Part shown: in pieces, positions 45,210 through 54,186 of the stretch
Layout: each line of letters starts with the position of its first letter
Position numbering within the stretch: position 1 is the stretch's first letter
Assembly: GCA_029249345.1 (NCBI GenBank)
Contig: JAQWHM010000001.1
Coordinates: 62,001 to 126,000, forward strand
Direction of reading: 5' to 3'
DNA: 64,000 nt
DNA from: UBA10348 sp002469915
GTDB taxonomy: Bacteria; Bacteroidota; Rhodothermia; Rhodothermales; UBA10348
Translations under genes and position numbers: made by a program
Notes under the pieces: model-generated
The model's database searches: none
Told to the model about the DNA's origin: nothing
The model's input: the letters and a program-made list of their open reading frames with translations, nothing else

Positions 45210-46487
45210 CTATTCGACGATCGTTCCCTGAACGGCAACCAAACGATCGGTTTGCCTACGGATATCATCGTAGTAGATAAAGGAGGTATACATACTCCGA
45301 TACTGGGGTAACCCAAGACTCATAGCCCGACTAATACTAGGGTCATCTGCTATGAAAGAATACTCGTGGTGTCCTTGTTTGACAAGTACATCTCCTTCAA
45401 ACCAGTTTTCTTCTGAGTTCCAACTCAACTCAAGATCAGGACTGTACTGCCAGTTTGAAAAACTCCCGATCACGGCTACTCTACCCGCAACGGGACGTCC
45501 GTTTGGAGGGACAAATCTAAACCTAGTCTGAACGTATTCAGCACGGAAGTCCGGCTCGACAACAGTTCTAACCGAACTTCGCACGACACTACGTCCATTT
45601 AGAAAAGGGGATAAACCCGAGCCGGGAAGGGTGGCCAAATCGGGAGCCATCGTTACGCTCCAAGGCACCGTGGATTGACTGGTGCGCTCGAGTGTCCCCC
45701 CTGGTCGCATGTTCGTCAAATCCAGAAAATACATGGACGCAGCCGGAGCAAAAGCATCGGAGGGATCCAAATAAAAAGCTACATCTGGAGCCACATCCAG
45801 GGCCGGACGGTCCGAACACTTCACCAACTCAATGAGGCTATTTTGTTGAAAACAAGCTGTAAAGTCGAACGAATTAGAACTAATAGATTCCGGATTGAAA
45901 CGAATGAACGGCTGTACTGAAGAAGCCCTTCGACCCGGAATCATGACGTTGTCGAGTCTCATTTCCACGGGAATAGACTGCTCAGCTACGAAAAAGGGTC
46001 GTTCAAACAGAGGCTCATCCTCCATCCCCTGTTCAGTCACGCGCAGGTAGTAATTTCCGCTCAGCTTAAAATCTATCGAGCTATTGGGAAAAGCATATTC
46101 AAAGTGCGTGTACGGAGTGACCGTCCCAAATGAAGGCTGATAATCTCGAATCTCATCCCGGTGGAATATATCCATGAACTCTCCAGGCGTGAGGTCTCGC
46201 TTCCATTCCCGGTCAGCATGGTAGAAATAAATACTGAGTGGTCGGCCCCGATCTTCCATTAAATCAAACGACAATCGCAGAGGCAATCCCCGACCTAACT
46301 GAAGAACAGGCAACGCCGTTTCACTCTCTCCAGCATGCAACTGAATGGTCTTCACTATTGAGTCGTCCACCGTCTGCAAAAAACCTTCGGGTTCCACAGG
46401 CCGAGGAGGTCGATCCACTGCTCCTTCATCAACGCCTGCACAGCTCGCGATGCCAACAACGAGTATGAGCCACAAATAGCTTTTCAT
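45210..46487 (-). CDS. Type IX secretion system plug protein (DUF5103)
   Basis: This protein has 425 residues. A lipoprotein-type leader ends at ASC (Cys about 17). The N-terminal T9SS plug domain shows VKTIQLHAGESETALPVLQL, LRLSFDLMEDRGRPLSIYFY, REWKRDLTPGEFM, YTHFEYAFPN and FKLSGNYYLRVTEQG. A C-terminal CBM48/E-set-like domain has GRVAVIGSFSNW. In Flavobacterium the plug seals the SprA translocon on the side opposite PorV, keeping the giant pore closed. It is therefore part of the same machinery that would export the T9SS cargo in this window. The DUF3078 gene lies just upstream. Confidence 0.92.
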   Translation of the reverse strand: MKSYLWLILVVGIASCAGVDEGAVDRPPRPVEPEGFLQTVDDSIVKTIQLHAGESETALPVLQLGRGLPLRLSFDLMEDRGRPLSIYFYHADREWKRDLTPGEFMDIFHRDEIRDYQPSFGTVTPYTHFEYAFPNSSIDFKLSGNYYLRVTEQGMEDEPLFERPFFVAEQSIPVEMRLDNVMIPGRRASSVQPFIRFNPESISSNSFDFTACFQQNSLIELVKCSDRPALDVAPDVAFYLDPSDAFAPAASMYFLDLTNMRPGGTLERTSQSTVPWSVTMAPDLATLPGSGLSPFLNGRSVVRSSVRTVVEPDFRAEYVQTRFRFVPPNGRPVAGRVAVIGSFSNWQYSPDLELSWNSEENWFEGDVLVKQGHHEYSFIADDPSISRAMSLGLPQYRSMYTSFIYYDDIRRQTDRLVAVQGTIVE

Positions 46488-46499
46488 GGGCAAGCGTCC

Positions 46500-47378
46500 C
46501 TAAATGAAGTGGTAAGAAATTCCGAGTGAGAATATTTCTTTCATCTGAGCCTTCGAGCTGACGTCATCATCAAAGAGCATCACCCATTCAAAGTTGACGT
46601 TCAACCAGGCGTTCACCTTCATGTTGACCACATTCTCCCAAATCATATCTGGATGTTCGGGCTGATTAAACGCGGCAAATACCCCAAACATAGATTTCAA
46701 ATTAACGTTTTTGAAGATTTCCTTATCAAAATCCGTAAAGGCCATGATACCCGCCTCATACCGCACATTTTTGTCAGCGTCGACGTTATATAAAGACCTG
46801 AGATCCTCGATCAATACAACCGTTTGCTTACCACCAATACCAAGACGCTGACTCACCCATTCACGTGGTTGGTACGTCATACCAATAGATTGGGTGAAGG
46901 TACCCGGAGAGAGAAAGTCAGACACTTTAACCGGAGCAGCCCGACCGTCATCGAATGGGTTTTTCTTAAAATTAAAGCCTGGTGCAAACTGAGTTCTGGC
47001 TTGAAGAGCAATCGTAGGGTGGATGTGATTTAGAAACCCATCTCCTTCATAATTGAAAGTCGAGGAGAACCGGATGAGGTCTTCAGCTTTCCGGAAATCC
47101 AGCGTATCCTGCTGAACCAAACCAAAACTCAGTTTACCGGTATGTTTTTGCGTCCATCCGTTTGTAGTGCGCTCAGCTTTTCCATCTAAACCGACGGTAA
47201 AAGCCAACGTATTGATCCCCCCTTCTGCCCAGTTCTGAAAACCTGCTTGGGAACCCGATAGATTACCGATGGCTTCTTTCACCCAGCCACCGGGAGCAGA
47301 TTCCTCCTGAGCCAACGCAGGGGCAGAAAAAGCAATCAGAAATACGGAAACAAGTATGATTGAGAGAAATGGTCTCAT
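46500..47378 (-). CDS. DUF3078 outer-membrane protein
   Basis: This protein has 292 residues. A signal peptide (about 1-23) is followed by AGFQNWAEGGINTLAFTVGL, the DUF3078 signature around the Asn-Trp-Ala-Gly-Gly motif. Repeated beta-strands then lead to a terminal aromatic-rich FSLGISYHFI. A beta-barrel in the outer membrane is the expected structure; the function of the family is not established. It is followed after 6 to 12 bases by the T9SS plug gene, which suggests a shared transcript. Confidence 0.88.
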   Translation of the reverse strand: MRPFLSIILVSVFLIAFSAPALAQEESAPGGWVKEAIGNLSGSQAGFQNWAEGGINTLAFTVGLDGKAERTTNGWTQKHTGKLSFGLVQQDTLDFRKAEDLIRFSSTFNYEGDGFLNHIHPTIALQARTQFAPGFNFKKNPFDDGRAAPVKVSDFLSPGTFTQSIGMTYQPREWVSQRLGIGGKQTVVLIEDLRSLYNVDADKNVRYEAGIMAFTDFDKEIFKNVNLKSMFGVFAAFNQPEHPDMIWENVVNMKVNAWLNVNFEWVMLFDDDVSSKAQMKEIFSLGISYHFI

Positions 47379-47424
47379 GAATCGGGGGATATCTCTAAGG
47401 AAAACTGGACTAGCTATAAAATAG

Positions 47425-47457
47425 AAAAAGGCCGTGCTAGAAAAGCACGACCTTTTT
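47425..47457 (-). terminator. Rho-independent terminator of the histone H1-like gene
   Basis: The outer arms AAAAAGG and CCTTTTT flank a 6-base inner stem (47433-47438 with 47444-47449), with one internal mismatch and a 5-base loop. It works in either direction but lies 21 bases past the H1-like stop on the minus strand. Confidence 0.88.
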
Positions 47458-47477
47458 CGAAAACCAAAAAAACAACG

Positions 47478-47651
47478 TTAGTCGTTTTTCATATTCTGAA
47501 CTTCAACTCGAATGTCCTGGGCCATGGATTTGATTTCCTGCATAGCCTTACGAACACGCGTTCCAGCTGCTTTATTTCCTTTGTCGTAGAACTTGCTAAA
47601 ATCGTCTTCCATTCCGTCAACGAAACCTTTGAGATCGGCGAATCTGCTCAT
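47478..47651 (-). CDS. Small histone H1-like protein
   Basis: This is a 57-residue gene. The translation begins MSRFADLKGFVDGMEDDFSK and continues with FYDKGNKAAGTRVRKAMQEI, ending VQNMKND. This matches the short 'histone H1' proteins of Bacteroidota (FDKFY-KGN-AAGTRVRK pattern), which are thought to bind DNA and contribute to nucleoid organisation. Unlike larger Hc1-type proteins it lacks the Lys/Ala/Pro-rich tail. It has its own terminator, and a long non-coding region lies upstream. Confidence 0.9.
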   Translation of the reverse strand: MSRFADLKGFVDGMEDDFSKFYDKGNKAAGTRVRKAMQEIKSMAQDIRVEVQNMKND

Positions 47652-48531
47652 CGAAATTACTCCTTAGATAGATGTGTTCTGTGATCGAGGACTTTAGGAC
47701 CGGACCCCGTGTTAATCGAAAGCAAGCTAACATCTTTAGTTGGGGCTGTCAAGAAAAAAACGGCGGTTTTACCTAAATTTAAGGCAATTATACCTTCGAA
47801 AACCCCAAAGAGCGATCGCTCAGAGTACGAATTTTAATACGCTAAAATAAATAATTTCGGGTACTTCCAAAAAGCGAAACTATTCTGTATCAGTAGATAT
47901 TGGCTGCAGGCAAATTTTATTAGCCAAAAGGTCCAAATTTGGGCGACAGCCGCGTTCAATAGACGCATCTTTATTGTTGAACGGAACCAAAAAAGAGCAG
48001 AAATACCAGAACCACCGCTCCCCACAAACATCTGTAACCTTTTGCAACATAACTGCTTATACAGCACTCGCGTATAATTGACTACACGCACTACCAATCG
48101 ATACGGTGCAATTCGCCTTAGCCAAGAACACCCTTCTCGAAAACCTGCCCCACCCCTAATAATCGTATTTCGGTGAGTGCTAATAACGCTACTATTCCGA
48201 CTCAAAATCGTCGCACCCACCTTCTTTTTCTTACTCAAACAATGGTGCTTTTTAATACCAATCGTCGGGTTAAAACACACCGAATCACGGTCTCAATACC
48301 CCAATTGTGAATTTCCGCTATTTATGCCGTTTTACCTGAACTGCATGTCATTATCAGATCAAAAAGTGACGACATATCCCTATTTCAGGACAAGATGAAA
48401 TTTGCGGCCTTCAAGATATCAACAGGCATTGATTTTGGAAGCCTTGGGTGCGTTATTGCTTCACTCCTTTCGACCGATGCCCGAGCACCTGAGCGGCCCA
48501 ATCCCAGCCCTCACCAGCGCACTGAACAACT
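47652..48531. other. 880-base region without recognisable genes, upstream of dnaE
   Basis: The region is AT-richer than its surroundings. The longest open frame inside it (47834-48280, minus) has a composition unlike the local genes. I found no tRNA, riboswitch core, terminator or repeat. A GAGCGATCGCTC palindrome is at 47810-47821. The first 50 bases should hold the promoter of the H1-like gene, and the end the promoter of dnaE. Confidence 0.55.
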
Positions 48532-51500
48532 ATGGATTTTTGCCATCTTCACTGTCACACACAGTATTCCCTTCTTGACGGTGCGGCCCGGATAAATCGA
48601 CTGGTAGATAAAGCTGCTGAACTGGAAATGCCTGCTCTGGCTATCACAGATCACGGAAATCTGTTTGGCGTACCCGAGTTTTACACGAAAACCAAGGCGG
48701 CCGGTATAAAACCCATAATCGGGTGTGAGTTTTACGTTACGGCGACAGGTATGTCGGACAAAACAGATCGACGCCGCTTCCATCAGGTTTTGCTTGCCAA
48801 AAATGAAGAGGGGTATCGGAATCTAATCCGTCTTTCTTCTCTTTCTTACACCGATGGGTACTATTACAAGCCCAGAATTGATCTTCCTACCCTAAAAGAG
48901 CATTCTGGCGGTCTCGTGGCCACCACGTGTTGCCTTCAGGGGCACGTGCTTCGGACCATTTTGGACGAAGGTGAAGTGGAAGCCAAAAAGGTCTTCGAAC
49001 AGTACCTCGACATTTTTGGCGAAGACTATTACATCGAGATTCAGGACCATAAGATTGACGACCAGCATCGGTGTAACGTCGTCCTGATGAAATGGGCGAA
49101 GGAATACAACGTACCTCTGGTGGCTACGAACGATGTGCATTATGTCGAGCAAGAGGACTCTGCCGCTCAAGACGTGCTTCTTTGCCTTCAAACGGGAAAG
49201 GATCTCTACGATCCAAATCGAATGCGCTTCGAGAACGATCAATTCTACCTCAAGAGCGCCAGTGAAATGGAAGCTGCTCTTCGACACGCAGACGACGCGC
49301 AGGTCAAAGAAGCTCTTTCCACGACCGTATCGATAGCTGACAAGTGCAATTTTGAGCTCCCAATGGGGCAGCTCCTTATGCCTCACTATCCGATTCCAAA
49401 GCAGTTCAACGACGACATCGACGTCTATCTCAAACATCTGGTCTATCAGCGAGCGAAAGAAAAATGGGGCTCACTATCCGTTGATCAGACGGAGCGAATC
49501 GACCATGAGCTAGGTATTATTGCCCAAATGGGGTACGCAGGGTACTTCCTCATTGTGCAGGACTTTACCACCGCCGCCCGAGACTTGGGTGTGTCCGTCG
49601 GACCAGGTCGCGGCTCAGCTGCAGGCAGCCTCGCCGCCTACTGCCTCGGTATCACCAACGTAGATCCACTCAAATACGATCTACTGTTTGAGCGATTCCT
49701 CAACCCCGAGCGTGTTTCTATGCCGGATATCGACATCGACTTTGATGATCGTGGCCGGGCAAAAGTCATCGACTATGTGGTCGAGAAGTACGGCCGAGAA
49801 AACGTCTGTCAGATAATCACATTCGGAACAATGGGTGCTCGGTCCGTGATCAGGGATGTAGCTCGAGTGCTACAAATTCCCCTCCCGGAAGCAGATCGTA
49901 TAGCTAAAATGATTCCAGAGGGGCCCAAAGTATCTCTGGAAAGCGCTATCAAGGATGTACCAGAGTTTAAGAAACTGCTCAATGATTCGAATGAGCAGAT
50001 TCGAAATCTTATGCACTACGCCAAAGTGCTGGAAGGATCCGCTCGGCACACCGGGGTCCATGCAGCCGGTGTGATCATCGCTCCCGGAGAAGTGAGTCAG
50101 TATGTGCCCGTTTCGATTGCGAAGGGTAAAGGAGGTGCTGATGACATTGTCACCACCCAATATGATGGGAAGTGGGTTGAGTCGTTTGGGCTGTTGAAAA
50201 TGGACTTTTTGGGTTTAAAAACCCTTACCGTCATTAAGGATGCTCTAGACCTGATCAAACAAAATCACAACTTAGATATCGATCCCGATACTATCCCGTT
50301 GGACGATGAACGCACCTATGAACTATTTCAGCGTGGCGATACCGTTTCCATTTTTCAGTTTGAATCCAGCGGCATGAGGGAATGGCTTCGCAAGCTCAAG
50401 CCCACATCGATTGATGACCTCATTGCGATGAATGCTTTATACCGACCGGGTCCGATGGACAATATTCCGTCCTATATCGCTCGGAAGCATGATCGGGAGG
50501 CTGTTTCCTATCAACATGATATGCTCAAGCCTATCCTGAAGCCCACCTTCGGTATTCCAGTGTATCAAGAGCAGGTCATGCAGATGGCCCAGGTCATGGG
50601 GGGCTACACGCTTGGAAGTGCCGATATCCTTCGCCGCGCGATGGGTAAAAAGAAGGAATCTGAAATGGTCAAACAGCGGGCCATTTTTGTGGATGGAGCT
50701 GCCAAAAAAGACGTTGATGCTGAGACCGCCAACGAGGTATTCGACCTCATGGCCAAGTTTGCCGGATATGGCTTTAACAAAAGCCACGCTGCTGCTTACT
50801 CAATTGTCGCCTACCAGACGGGCTATCTGAAAGCTCACTACCCCTCAGAGTTCATGGCTGCGGCAATGACCAATGAGATGGGGGATACTAAAAAGCTGGC
50901 CATCGTCCTGGAAGAAGCTCGGCACCTTGGGCTGCAACTATCACCACCCGATATCAATTCCTCCAGCGCGCGATTCGCTGTCGGGAATGGTAAAATTCTT
51001 TTTGGACTCGGGGCGATTAAAGGAGTTGGCCTAGGAGCGATCGAGGCGATCGAAAAAGAGCGCCTCGAAAACGGCCCATTTTCTTCGCTCTTTGAATTTG
51101 TCCGCCGTGTAGATCTACGATCAGTAAACAAGAAAGCAGTCGAAAGTCTAGCGAAAGCTGGAGCCATGGACAAGCTAACCGGTCACCGCGCACAGATCGC
51201 AGAAGCTGTCGATATTGCCATTCAATACGGTCAAAAATCCGCTGCGAACAAAGCGGCGGGAATGATTTCATTATTTGGAGAATCATCGGGAGATGGAGCT
51301 GCTGGAATGGAGCCGAATCTACCCGTAGTTGAGCCATGGGCGAAGTCTAGACTACTCAAAGAAGAGCGCGATTCGGTTGGCTTTTACGTCTCAGGGCATC
51401 CTTTAGAAGCCTTTCTGGCAGAATCAAGAGCATTTGCTTCAGCTCAAATATCGGATGCCGCCGCTATAGTAGAACGCGAGGGACCGGCCGAAGATAGTTG

Positions 51501-52026
51501 GGCGTATCGCAATAACCGGCCTCAACACACGTTTTGTGGCATTCTCACGGAAGTCCAGCATCGGACTAATAAGAGCGGGAAGCCTTACGCCTTTGCGCAA
51601 TTTGAAGACTTTACCGGCCAAGCAGAGCTGGTCTGTTTTTCGAATACGTATGATCGTGTCCAGCGATATCTGAATCTGGACGAAATTTGTTTGATTAAAG
51701 GAAGCCTCGAAATGAGAGGTGGATCAGCCAAGGTCATCGGAAATGATATCATCCCTATGTGGAAAGTCCGTGAGCAGATGGTCAAGTCGCTGACCGTGCG
51801 CATGCCCTCTGAAGACTTGGCGCTCGAACAAGTGGAGCAATTGGAGGCCTTAGCCACGGCTCATCGGGGTCAGTGTAAATTGTACTTTGATTTGATCACT
51901 GGCGACGACCCACGGCCTTGCCGTGTGTTGAGTCGTACGGTTGTCATCGACCCCAATGAAGAAGTAATGCGTGGGTTGGCTAAGATTTTTGGTCGCAGAG
52001 CCGTCATGGTTGAAGGCGACAAATAA
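48532..52026 (+). CDS. dnaE: DNA polymerase III subunit alpha
   Basis: This protein has 1164 residues, the replicative polymerase. The PHP domain is at the N-terminus (FCHLHCHTQYSLLDGA, ITDHGNLFG). The polymerase core includes GRGSAAGSLAAYCLGI and the catalytic acidic triplet in MPDIDIDFDDRGR, then LYRPGPMDNIPSYIARK, RRAMGKKK and GYGFNKSHAAAYSIVAYQTG. The C-terminal OB domain is near FCGILTEVQHRTNKSGKPYA. This is the DnaE1-type arrangement. The ATG at 48532 is right at the PHP start. No obvious operon partner lies upstream. Confidence 0.97.
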   Translation: MDFCHLHCHTQYSLLDGAARINRLVDKAAELEMPALAITDHGNLFGVPEFYTKTKAAGIKPIIGCEFYVTATGMSDKTDRRRFHQVLLAKNEEGYRNLIRLSSLSYTDGYYYKPRIDLPTLKEHSGGLVATTCCLQGHVLRTILDEGEVEAKKVFEQYLDIFGEDYYIEIQDHKIDDQHRCNVVLMKWAKEYNVPLVATNDVHYVEQEDSAAQDVLLCLQTGKDLYDPNRMRFENDQFYLKSASEMEAALRHADDAQVKEALSTTVSIADKCNFELPMGQLLMPHYPIPKQFNDDIDVYLKHLVYQRAKEKWGSLSVDQTERIDHELGIIAQMGYAGYFLIVQDFTTAARDLGVSVGPGRGSAAGSLAAYCLGITNVDPLKYDLLFERFLNPERVSMPDIDIDFDDRGRAKVIDYVVEKYGRENVCQIITFGTMGARSVIRDVARVLQIPLPEADRIAKMIPEGPKVSLESAIKDVPEFKKLLNDSNEQIRNLMHYAKVLEGSARHTGVHAAGVIIAPGEVSQYVPVSIAKGKGGADDIVTTQYDGKWVESFGLLKMDFLGLKTLTVIKDALDLIKQNHNLDIDPDTIPLDDERTYELFQRGDTVSIFQFESSGMREWLRKLKPTSIDDLIAMNALYRPGPMDNIPSYIARKHDREAVSYQHDMLKPILKPTFGIPVYQEQVMQMAQVMGGYTLGSADILRRAMGKKKESEMVKQRAIFVDGAAKKDVDAETANEVFDLMAKFAGYGFNKSHAAAYSIVAYQTGYLKAHYPSEFMAAAMTNEMGDTKKLAIVLEEARHLGLQLSPPDINSSSARFAVGNGKILFGLGAIKGVGLGAIEAIEKERLENGPFSSLFEFVRRVDLRSVNKKAVESLAKAGAMDKLTGHRAQIAEAVDIAIQYGQKSAANKAAGMISLFGESSGDGAAGMEPNLPVVEPWAKSRLLKEERDSVGFYVSGHPLEAFLAESRAFASAQISDAAAIVEREGPAEDSWAYRNNRPQHTFCGILTEVQHRTNKSGKPYAFAQFEDFTGQAELVCFSNTYDRVQRYLNLDEICLIKGSLEMRGGSAKVIGNDIIPMWKVREQMVKSLTVRMPSEDLALEQVEQLEALATAHRGQCKLYFDLITGDDPRPCRVLSRTVVIDPNEEVMRGLAKIFGRRAVMVEGDK

Positions 52027-52130
52027 CCGGGTAACGCCCTGGCAATTTTAGCGGTATCCCAAGGATTCGTCTCGGCTTCCTCCGTAGGACCGTTTTAACT
52101 TCAGGGAACTCTGAACGAGGGGAAATGTCG

Positions 52131-52147
52131 GAGCATATGTTATGCTC
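52131..52147 (+). promoter_or_regulatory. Hairpin across the yidD start codon
   Basis: A 7-base perfect inverted repeat (52131-52137 and 52141-52147) with a 3-base loop includes the ATG of yidD in its 3' arm. In the transcript it could hide the start codon. It is short, so it could arise by chance. Confidence 0.3.
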
Positions 52148-52456
52148 AAGAACCTGTTATACATACCTCGCCTGATCCTTATTGGTCTGGTTCGACTGTA
52201 TCAACTGATTATCTCCCCCCACTTAGGCTCGTCGTGTCGGTTCACACCAACCTGTTCGCAGTACGCCATTCAGGCTCTGCAACAATACGGTGCGATGAAA
52301 GGCTTTCTTCTTGCAGCACATAGAATTGTACGGTGCAACCCGTGGGGTGGTCATGGACATGACCCTCCTCTCTGGTATGGGGAGACGCCAGCTATTGCAG
52401 ATGAGGAAGAAAGGGAAGAACTTACTCCCCCCTCCAATGAACCCGAGTCCAGATGA
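52142..52456 (+). CDS. yidD: Membrane protein insertion efficiency factor YidD
   Basis: This protein has 104 residues. The family core is intact: YQLIISPHLGSSCRFTPTCS, with QYAIQALQQYGAMKG, followed by RIVRCNPWGGHGHDP. YidD helps YidC-dependent insertion of membrane proteins and is an amphipathic inner-membrane protein. The C-terminal 25 residues are an acidic tail. It lies 115 bases downstream of dnaE and overlaps moaB by four bases. The usual neighbours rnpA and yidC are absent here. Confidence 0.95.
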   Translation: MLKNLLYIPRLILIGLVRLYQLIISPHLGSSCRFTPTCSQYAIQALQQYGAMKGFLLAAHRIVRCNPWGGHGHDPPLWYGETPAIADEEEREELTPPSNEPESR

Positions 52457-52956
52457 GTCAGGCACTTCATGAGGCGCACGGCGCCACGCTTTCTATCCGC
52501 TTTGCCATCATCACGTGTAGTGATACGCGATCGAGCGAAGATGACACGAGTGGAGCATTTATTCTAGACTGCCTTCGACAAGCAGGACACGAATTACTGA
52601 GCTATCAAATAGTGAAAGATGAGCCTGCTCTAATTCAGGGAGAAGTTCGATCCCTAGTCGCGCAAAAGGCAGATGCCATCTTGATCAATGGCGGTACCGG
52701 CCTCGCAGCTAGAGACACTACGTTTGAAGCCCTAACAGCGTTGATTGAACGGCCCATTCCCGGTTTTGGGGAATTGTTCAGAATGCTTTCCTACCAAGAA
52801 ATTGGGGCAGCCTCTCTACTTTCAAGAGCTCAAGCGGGCATTATTAAGAATACCCTGCTGTTTTCCATGCCCGGATCGAAAGGAGCTGTTCATTTAGCCA
52901 TGAAAAACTTGATCCTCCCTCAACTCGGACACATGGTCGCGGAGATCAGGAAATAG
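52453..52956 (+). CDS. moaB: Molybdenum cofactor biosynthesis protein MoaB
   Basis: MoaB/MogA-family proteins adenylate molybdopterin before molybdenum insertion. The signatures are AIITCSDTRSSEDDTSG, LINGGTGLAARDTTFEAL, PIPGFGELFRMLSYQEIGAA, and FSMPGSKGAVHLAM. The protein has 167 residues, normal for MoaB. It starts within the yidD stop (ATGA). No other molybdenum-cofactor gene lies in the window. The stop is 2 bases from the end of the convergent permease gene. Confidence 0.93.
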   Translation: MSQALHEAHGATLSIRFAIITCSDTRSSEDDTSGAFILDCLRQAGHELLSYQIVKDEPALIQGEVRSLVAQKADAILINGGTGLAARDTTFEALTALIERPIPGFGELFRMLSYQEIGAASLLSRAQAGIIKNTLLFSMPGSKGAVHLAMKNLILPQLGHMVAEIRK

Positions 52957-52958
52957 AT

Positions 52959-54176
52959 TTATTCGAATCTAAGCGCATCAATCGGATTGAGTGCAGCTGC
53001 TTTTCGAGCCGGATAGAAGCCGAAAAAGATGCCAACAGCGGCAGAAAAGGCAATGGCAACAAAAATGGTATCTGGGGAGACCACCGTATTCCAACCGGTG
53101 AACGTGGCTAATAATCTGGCACCACCAAATCCGATAGCTACCCCGATCGCTCCACCAAGGATACTCATCACAATGGACTCGATCAGGAATTGAGTTAGCA
53201 CGTCACTACCTCTGGCTCCAATGGCCATGCGTATTCCAATTTCTCGCGTACGCTCCGTTACCGATACCAGCATGATATTCATGATCCCGATTCCTCCAAC
53301 GAGCAATGAGATGGATGCGATCGCGGCAAGAAGCATCGTCATCACTTCGGTAGTTCCCTGAGCCGCTTCGCTCAACTGGTCCTGGTTCTTGACCTCAAAG
53401 TCATCAGATTCCCAAGAAGCTAATCCGTGAGCTTCCCGCATGATGGCCCTCAACTCAACCTGAGCTTCATCGATATCATCGGGGGAATACGTATTGGCCA
53501 GAATCTGGCGCACAAACGTGAAATTGGATAACCTTCTCTGTACCGTTAAAAACGGAGCTAAAGCCACATCATCCTGGTCATTCCCATCTGGAGTCTGTCC
53601 CTTTTTTTCAAGTACGCCAATAATGACCACCGGGACATTACGCACCAGAACTCGCTGACCTACTGGATCTTCATCCGGAAACAAGTTCTCGGCAATGGTC
53701 GCTCCCAAAACCATGACTTTCTTTCCGAGACGCTGTTCTGAAGCGTCGAAAAACCGGCCAGAAGTCAGGTCCCAGTCCCGAATAACGGGATAATCGGTAG
53801 AAACACCGTGAATGGTTGATCGCCAGTTTCCATTTCCACCTACGATTTGTGTTCGAGTGAAAATTACGGGAGACACTCCTGCGACGAAAGCCGATTCGTT
53901 CTTGATCTTTTCAGCGTCCTCAGCCTTGAGGCGATTAAAACTAGATGCTCCCTGACTCACTCCTCCTGCCGAACTTGAACCCGGAGTGATCACGAGCATA
54001 TTGGTACCCAAGTTCTGAATCTGCTCTTCAATTTGGGATTGCGCGCCCTCACCCACCGCAACCATGACGATCACAGCGCCTACACCGATAATGATGCCTA
54101 GCATAGTGAGGAGCGTTCGCATCTTATTCTTGATGATGCTCTTCCCGGCTACCTTAACAAGTCGTGTAGATCTCAT
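52959..54176 (-). CDS. ABC transporter permease (MacB/LolC-like)
   Basis: This protein has 405 residues. One N-terminal helix (about 21-41, MLGIIIGVGAVIVMVAVGEG) is followed by a large periplasmic MacB_PCD domain (about 45-240). A C-terminal FtsX domain has three helices (with VSVTERTREIGIRMAIGAR, the coupling motif). This is a mechanotransmission-type permease, not a classic pore. It forms the last gene of a MacA-ATPase-permease triad. The ATPase is 10 bases upstream. It probably drives export of a small molecule, peptide or lipid through an outer-membrane TolC partner not in this window. Confidence 0.92.
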   Translation of the reverse strand: MRSTRLVKVAGKSIIKNKMRTLLTMLGIIIGVGAVIVMVAVGEGAQSQIEEQIQNLGTNMLVITPGSSSAGGVSQGASSFNRLKAEDAEKIKNESAFVAGVSPVIFTRTQIVGGNGNWRSTIHGVSTDYPVIRDWDLTSGRFFDASEQRLGKKVMVLGATIAENLFPDEDPVGQRVLVRNVPVVIIGVLEKKGQTPDGNDQDDVALAPFLTVQRRLSNFTFVRQILANTYSPDDIDEAQVELRAIMREAHGLASWESDDFEVKNQDQLSEAAQGTTEVMTMLLAAIASISLLVGGIGIMNIMLVSVTERTREIGIRMAIGARGSDVLTQFLIESIVMSILGGAIGVAIGFGGARLLATFTGWNTVVSPDTIFVAIAFSAAVGIFFGFYPARKAAALNPIDALRFE

Positions 54177-54186
54177 AATCGTCTAA

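Noticed and set aside
47810..47821. GAGCGATCGCTC palindrome as a replication origin or regulator site.
   Set aside because: A single copy with no DnaA boxes or other copies nearby; it could be chance.
47834..48280. 148-residue minus-strand frame in the gap before dnaE.
   Set aside because: Composition (many Cys, Trp, Phe, Arg in no pattern) and codon use differ from local genes, and no domain or signal is seen.
48892..49437. 181-residue minus-strand frame within dnaE.
   Set aside because: Antisense shadow of the conserved polymerase gene.
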